NCBI RefSeq assembly: GCF_018613065.1
Contig: NZ_JAGGQW010000057.1
Location: forward strand, 62,001 to 126,000
DNA from: Bacillus sp. ISL-7
Lineage (GTDB): Bacteria > Bacillota > Bacilli > Bacillales_B > DSM-18226
Length of the DNA stretch: 64,000 nucleotides
Direction of reading: 5' to 3'
Shown: in pieces, positions 60,971-64,000 of the stretch
How positions within the stretch are numbered: position 1 is the first letter of the stretch
How the letters are laid out: the number at the start of each line of letters is the position of its first letter
Program-made: the position numbers and the translations under genes
Notes under the pieces: model-generated
The model's database searches: none
What the model was told of the DNA's origin: nothing
The model's input: the letters and a program-made list of their open reading frames with translations, nothing else

Positions 60971-61477
60971 TAAACTGATATTACCAAAAAGAGATCAACT
61001 CCTTTAGTCAATTATCTACTTCGCAGAAAATTCTGCATCTTATTATAATTTTACAGACTGATTTTAGACATTTCACCTAACAATCTGTAAATTGATGCAA
61101 GCATTTAATTAATCATTATGTAAAAAGAAAGTAATTTACTATGAATGAAACCCTAGGGGAGTATTGTTGTTGGATGAAAATTGGAAATGATAAGGAATTT
61201 TGGATATAGTTATATCAGAGGGCAGATTTCTTGTACACTTTTCTGAATACTTTTTCAATTTAACACAATAATACCAAAAATATTGTAAAAAGAAATCGAA
61301 TTGTCAATTAATCTTACAAGCTTTATTTGTTCATTTTCAAATGTCTAATCAGTAAAGTATTACTTACCTAACAATGCATCTTCCTTCAAAGTAAAACTGA
61401 CTTATTATAAAATAATCGTAAAAAACTTCTCGACATTTTCTACGAATGTGGAGGAAATGTACCTCTTTAATAAAAAA

Positions 61478-61503
61478 GGTGTACCTTTTTTAGAAGGTAC
61501 ACC
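61478..61503 (-). terminator. Terminator of the hemD-like gene
   Basis: Minus strand GGTGTACCTT / AAGGTACACC perfect stem with 6-base loop followed by TTTTTTATT. Confidence 0.85.
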
Positions 61504-61512
61504 CTGCTATGT

Positions 61513-62319
61513 TTAACTTTGAAAATATTTAGACAACTCGATAACCATTGCTCCCATTCTCTCATTTTCAGGAACAAGGATCCGTTCTACCCCTTGCTCT
61601 TTTAATGCTGCTGCGGTTACTTTTCCCACGGCTGCAGCTACTGTTTTTTGTTTGAAGGAATCAATGATGTCTGTCAAGATTTCATGTTCTCTTGCATAGT
61701 CAAAAAGCGAGTGAACCTGGGTTGCTGTAGTAAAACATACCGCGTCACATTCACCGGACTGAAGTTCATTACATAACCTTGCCACCATCTCTTTTTCAGG
61801 TGCTATGTGCTGGTATGGAAGTACCTTCTGGACAATAGCACCGCGATCTTCGAGAAATTTTGTTAATACTGGTGCTGTTTCCCCGTGAAGTTGCAACATA
61901 ACTCTTTTTCCAGAGAGATCTACGGTTTCGAGTGATTGAGCTAATCCCTTTGTTGTTCCATCCTCATCGACCACGATTGGTTTAATCTCATATTTCTTTA
62001 ATGCAGATAGGGTTTTATAGCCTCTAGATCCTATCTGTGCTTCACGAAGGTTCTTTAAAAAGGACTCTTTTAATCCAAGCTTTGTTGCTAATTCCACGAG
62101 TGTCTCAAAACCAATCCCCGTTGTGAAAATCACCCAATCGGCACCTTTCTGTACAAATTCGCGTAAATCAGGTTCCACTTCCTTTTCTGCTAGAAATACA
62201 GTCCCTTGAAGGGTACGGATTAGAGGAACACCTCCTTGTTTTCCAATTATCGTACTTATTTCTTCTATTTTTCGCGAACCGCAAATGACGACTCGCTTTC
62301 CAGTTAAACCCTTTTCCAT
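61513..62319 (-). CDS. hemD: Uroporphyrinogen-III synthase family protein
   Basis: 268 residues with the two-lobed HemD fold: KRVVICGSRKIEEIST at the N-terminus, WVIFTTGIGFETLVELA, LSGKRVMLQLHGETAPVL at the hinge, and CDAVCFTTATQVHSLFDYA plus VAAAVGKVTAAALKEQGV in the second lobe. Cyclises hydroxymethylbilane in tetrapyrrole synthesis. It is not with other hem genes, so it may be an additional copy linked to a specific pathway. Follows the NAD(P)-binding gene by 22 bases. Confidence 0.85.
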   Translation of the reverse strand: MEKGLTGKRVVICGSRKIEEISTIIGKQGGVPLIRTLQGTVFLAEKEVEPDLREFVQKGADWVIFTTGIGFETLVELATKLGLKESFLKNLREAQIGSRGYKTLSALKKYEIKPIVVDEDGTTKGLAQSLETVDLSGKRVMLQLHGETAPVLTKFLEDRGAIVQKVLPYQHIAPEKEMVARLCNELQSGECDAVCFTTATQVHSLFDYAREHEILTDIIDSFKQKTVAAAVGKVTAAALKEQGVERILVPENERMGAMVIELSKYFQS

Positions 62320-62341
62320 TGCACTAACCTCTCAAATCGTA

Positions 62342-63019
62342 TTAATTTTTTTCTCTTGCAATTCTTTCAATCTCATGTGAAGGATAAATGTTCACACCAC
62401 TTTTATCAGTCTGGGCGACGGCTGCCATTGCTGCTGCGACGTTCCTTGCTTCAATCGCTTTATAAGGCCGTAATGCGCCAACCATGAGTAAATTTAAAAA
62501 GGCACTTGCTTTTTCCGCAATTCTTTCCCCAAAACGAAACTCTGTCCGCTCTCCTAACAATAGTGATGGCCTGAAAATATGAACAGATGGTATAATTAAC
62601 TTACGTAGAGCTTCCTCCACTTGTCCCTTCACTTGATTGTAGAAAATCAATGATTTAGAATTTGACCCCATCGCTGTTATTATGAGAAATTTCTCTACAC
62701 CACTTTTTGATGATATTTTTGCTGCCTCGACCGTATATTCATAGTCTACTTTTCGAAAAGCTTCCTTGCTTTTTGCCTTTTTAATAGTAGTCCCTAAACA
62801 ACAAAAAACATCTGTTACCTGAAATAATTTCGAGTATGTATCTAGCTTGTCAAAATCAACGACATGCACTTCACAGGAGGGATGATTGCTTTCAATTGGT
62901 CTCCGGACTAACATATGGATCTTTTCATAATTTTTTTGTTGAATGAGGATTTTTACTAATTCATTTCCTACTAGTCCGCTAGCACCTAGAACAAGTGCCG
63001 TTTTTTTGCTGTTTTTCAT
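62342..63019 (-). CDS. NAD(P)H-binding oxidoreductase, atypical SDR (HTATIP2-like)
   Basis: 225 residues. Rossmann motif LVLGASGLVGNELVKIL near residue 10, VFCCLGTTIKKAKSKEAFRKVDYEYTV is characteristic of the HTATIP2/YbjT-type atypical short-chain dehydrogenases, and IFRPSLLLGER closes the core. No catalytic YxxxK in the usual context (FYNQVKGQVE is the position). Substrate unknown. Same operon as the hemD-like gene. Confidence 0.85.
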   Translation of the reverse strand: MKNSKKTALVLGASGLVGNELVKILIQQKNYEKIHMLVRRPIESNHPSCEVHVVDFDKLDTYSKLFQVTDVFCCLGTTIKKAKSKEAFRKVDYEYTVEAAKISSKSGVEKFLIITAMGSNSKSLIFYNQVKGQVEEALRKLIIPSVHIFRPSLLLGERTEFRFGERIAEKASAFLNLLMVGALRPYKAIEARNVAAAMAAVAQTDKSGVNIYPSHEIERIAREKN

Positions 63020-63286
63020 ATTTAATCCCCTTTACGATCCAACCTTTTATCTCATTAAATCGGTATCATTAAGATTATTACACAATCCTCGTGAATAATG
63101 AAGAATATTAATCCTTAGTTGTATATTTTTGACTTTGTATCTTACCCTAAAAAGGAAGATATAAAATTCAATAAGGTAAATAAGGAAGATCACGATAAAG
63201 TTGTCAATATTTTAACTTATTTTTGTTCAATTATTTTTTCCTTGGACATACTGAGGAAGTGAAAATTTTTTTAAGGAGGAACAAGG

Positions 63287-63586
63287 ATGCCTAACGATTT
63301 CCAATTTAGTAATTTTATTAATGATGTATCGCTGCAAACGAAAATGGAGAATGTGTGGAGTAATACTTGTGGTTCATGGGAGAATTGTAACCAAGAAACG
63401 ATTCAATCTTTCCTAGCCCAGTGCCTCGATTATAATATTGACCCACAGTACTGCATGAGTTGGGTTGAACAGCATAAGGAAGAAATACCCAATTGGACTA
63501 ATGTCTCGGAAACCTCGCTAGGCTGGGTAAACCAGCACACATCAACGGGTTCAGCCATATCGATTACAGAGCAGGATTTTAGTTGA
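63287..63586 (+). CDS. Orphan small protein with four cysteines (99 aa)
   Basis: TTAAGGAGGA ribosome binding site and a terminator right after the stop make this a convincing gene. The product is acidic, Asn/Gln/Trp-rich, with Cys in NTCGSWENC, then QCLDYNIDPQYCMSW and no signal peptide or membrane helix. C-terminus TGSAISITEQDF. No family recognised. Confidence 0.65.
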   Translation: MPNDFQFSNFINDVSLQTKMENVWSNTCGSWENCNQETIQSFLAQCLDYNIDPQYCMSWVEQHKEEIPNWTNVSETSLGWVNQHTSTGSAISITEQDFS

Positions 63587-63592
63587 TTCTTA

Positions 63593-63613
63593 GGGAGGGA
63601 GTAAAACCCTCCC
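63593..63613 (+). terminator. Terminator of the orphan 99-aa gene
   Basis: GGGAGGG-agtaaaa-CCCTCCC followed by TTTT. Confidence 0.8.
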
Positions 63614-63702
63614 TTTTCATTTACGTACAGAGAAAATTTACGATCCCTTTGAAAATGGAAGTCTGTTTCATTTATCCAAAAATAAAAAAAGTGCTTCTGT
63701 GG

Positions 63703-64000
63703 TCATTTAAATCTATGAATCAAATCTACTAACCTTTCTAATCCATCTAGTAGTCTTGGTGAGGGGCGGCAGTACAGTTCTTCCTCAAGAATGAGAATCT
63801 GGTCATCACTTTTAAATCCTAGTTCTTCAAATCCAGTTCTCTTTTTAACAAGGCTTTTTTGAATCTTATCTTTCCTCACTCCTACCCAAGCAAGACAAAT
63901 AAAATCGGGCTTGCGACTTATTACATCTTCCCACTCCGTTTGGACACTGGCCAATTCAATATCGTGAAAGATGTTCATTGCCCCAGCAGCCTCAGATATC
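63703..64000 (-). CDS. Cobalamin/Fe3+-type ABC substrate-binding protein, C-terminus only
   Basis: The gene continues beyond the right edge; 98 residues are visible, starting ISEAAGAMNIFHDIELASVQ. The pattern EWEDVISRKPDFICLAWVG and the final SPRLLDGLERLVDLIH is the C-terminal lobe of BtuF/FhuD-like periplasmic-binding proteins (cobalamin-binding type). No ABC permease gene is in view; no terminator was identified after it. Confidence 0.8.
   Translation of the reverse strand, partial: ISEAAGAMNIFHDIELASVQTEWEDVISRKPDFICLAWVGVRKDKIQKSLVKKRTGFEELGFKSDDQILILEEELYCRPSPRLLDGLERLVDLIHRFK

Larger units (their letters stand above)
60875..61512. other. Long intergenic region upstream of the pyrimidine operon
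   Basis: 638 bases, AT-rich, no convincing gene on either strand. It contains the cre-like site (60957-60970) and the hemD terminator (61478-61503). A 22-codon plus-strand frame at 61141 has no ribosome binding site. Probable leader and regulatory region for preT. Confidence 0.6.

Noticed and set aside
61141..61209. 22-codon plus-strand frame MNETLGEYCC... in the region upstream of hemD
   Set aside because: No ribosome binding site, promoter or terminator.

Overview
The window reads as chromosomal DNA of a low-GC, endospore-forming Bacillaceae bacterium (Bacillus/Neobacillus-like). Evidence: strong AGGAGG ribosome binding sites, many TTG/GTG starts, textbook sigma-A promoters (TTGACA-17-TATAAT type), a T-box leader ahead of proBA, MhqR-type operators, PucR, DUF2533 (YpbS), DUF1292 and DUF3311 families. 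No rRNA, tRNA, CRISPR array or prophage was recognised. Most genes lie on the minus strand.

Layout: 1-490 holds the start of a sodium:solute symporter and its small DUF3311 partner. 0.7-4.7 kb is a quinone/electrophile detoxification locus: pirin, two ring-cleaving VOC dioxygenases and DoxX behind MhqR-type operators, with a truncated MarR/MhqR-like reading frame. 4.7-10.6 kb is a pentose-phosphate cluster (pgi, tal, gnd, tkt, zwf, rpiA, a 44-aa protein) in which tkt is deleted and frameshifted and zwf carries a one-base frameshift. 10.9-13.4 kb has a DUF4405 haem-like membrane protein and a GC-richer MFS drug pump. 14-21.8 kb is dominated by a MoxR/DUF58/DUF4350/DUF4129/membrane-protein operon flanked by RDD and SpoIIM-family genes. 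22-27.9 kb holds a GT2 glycosyltransferase, PepF, TrhO and a GH18 hydrolase. 28.08-28.55 kb is a nine-copy 52-bp tandem repeat, followed by a broken thioesterase and a small secreted protein.

29.4-32.4 kb is a second dioxygenase/DoxX/esterase cluster plus an alpha/beta hydrolase. 32.4-37.2 kb holds small proteins, an LCP protein and feoA with a split feoB. 37.4-48.4 kb holds a nuclease-helicase, T-box-proBA, an MhqD-like esterase with a further MhqR-type operator, a DUF3307/SatD-like pair behind a perfect palindrome, a second helicase and an acidic protein with heptad repeats. An IS3-family element (48433-49788) sits in the loop of what had been a shared bidirectional terminator.

49.8-60.9 kb is a reductive pyrimidine catabolism locus (PreT, PreA, dihydropyrimidinase, NCS1 permease, PucR regulator, malonate-semialdehyde dehydrogenase, class III aminotransferase). 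It would take uracil through beta-alanine to acetyl-CoA, except that the N-carbamoyl-beta-alanine amidohydrolase is not present here. 61.5-64 kb ends with a HemD-like protein, an NAD(P)-binding protein, an orphan Cys-containing 99-aa protein and the C-terminus of a cobalamin-type binding protein.
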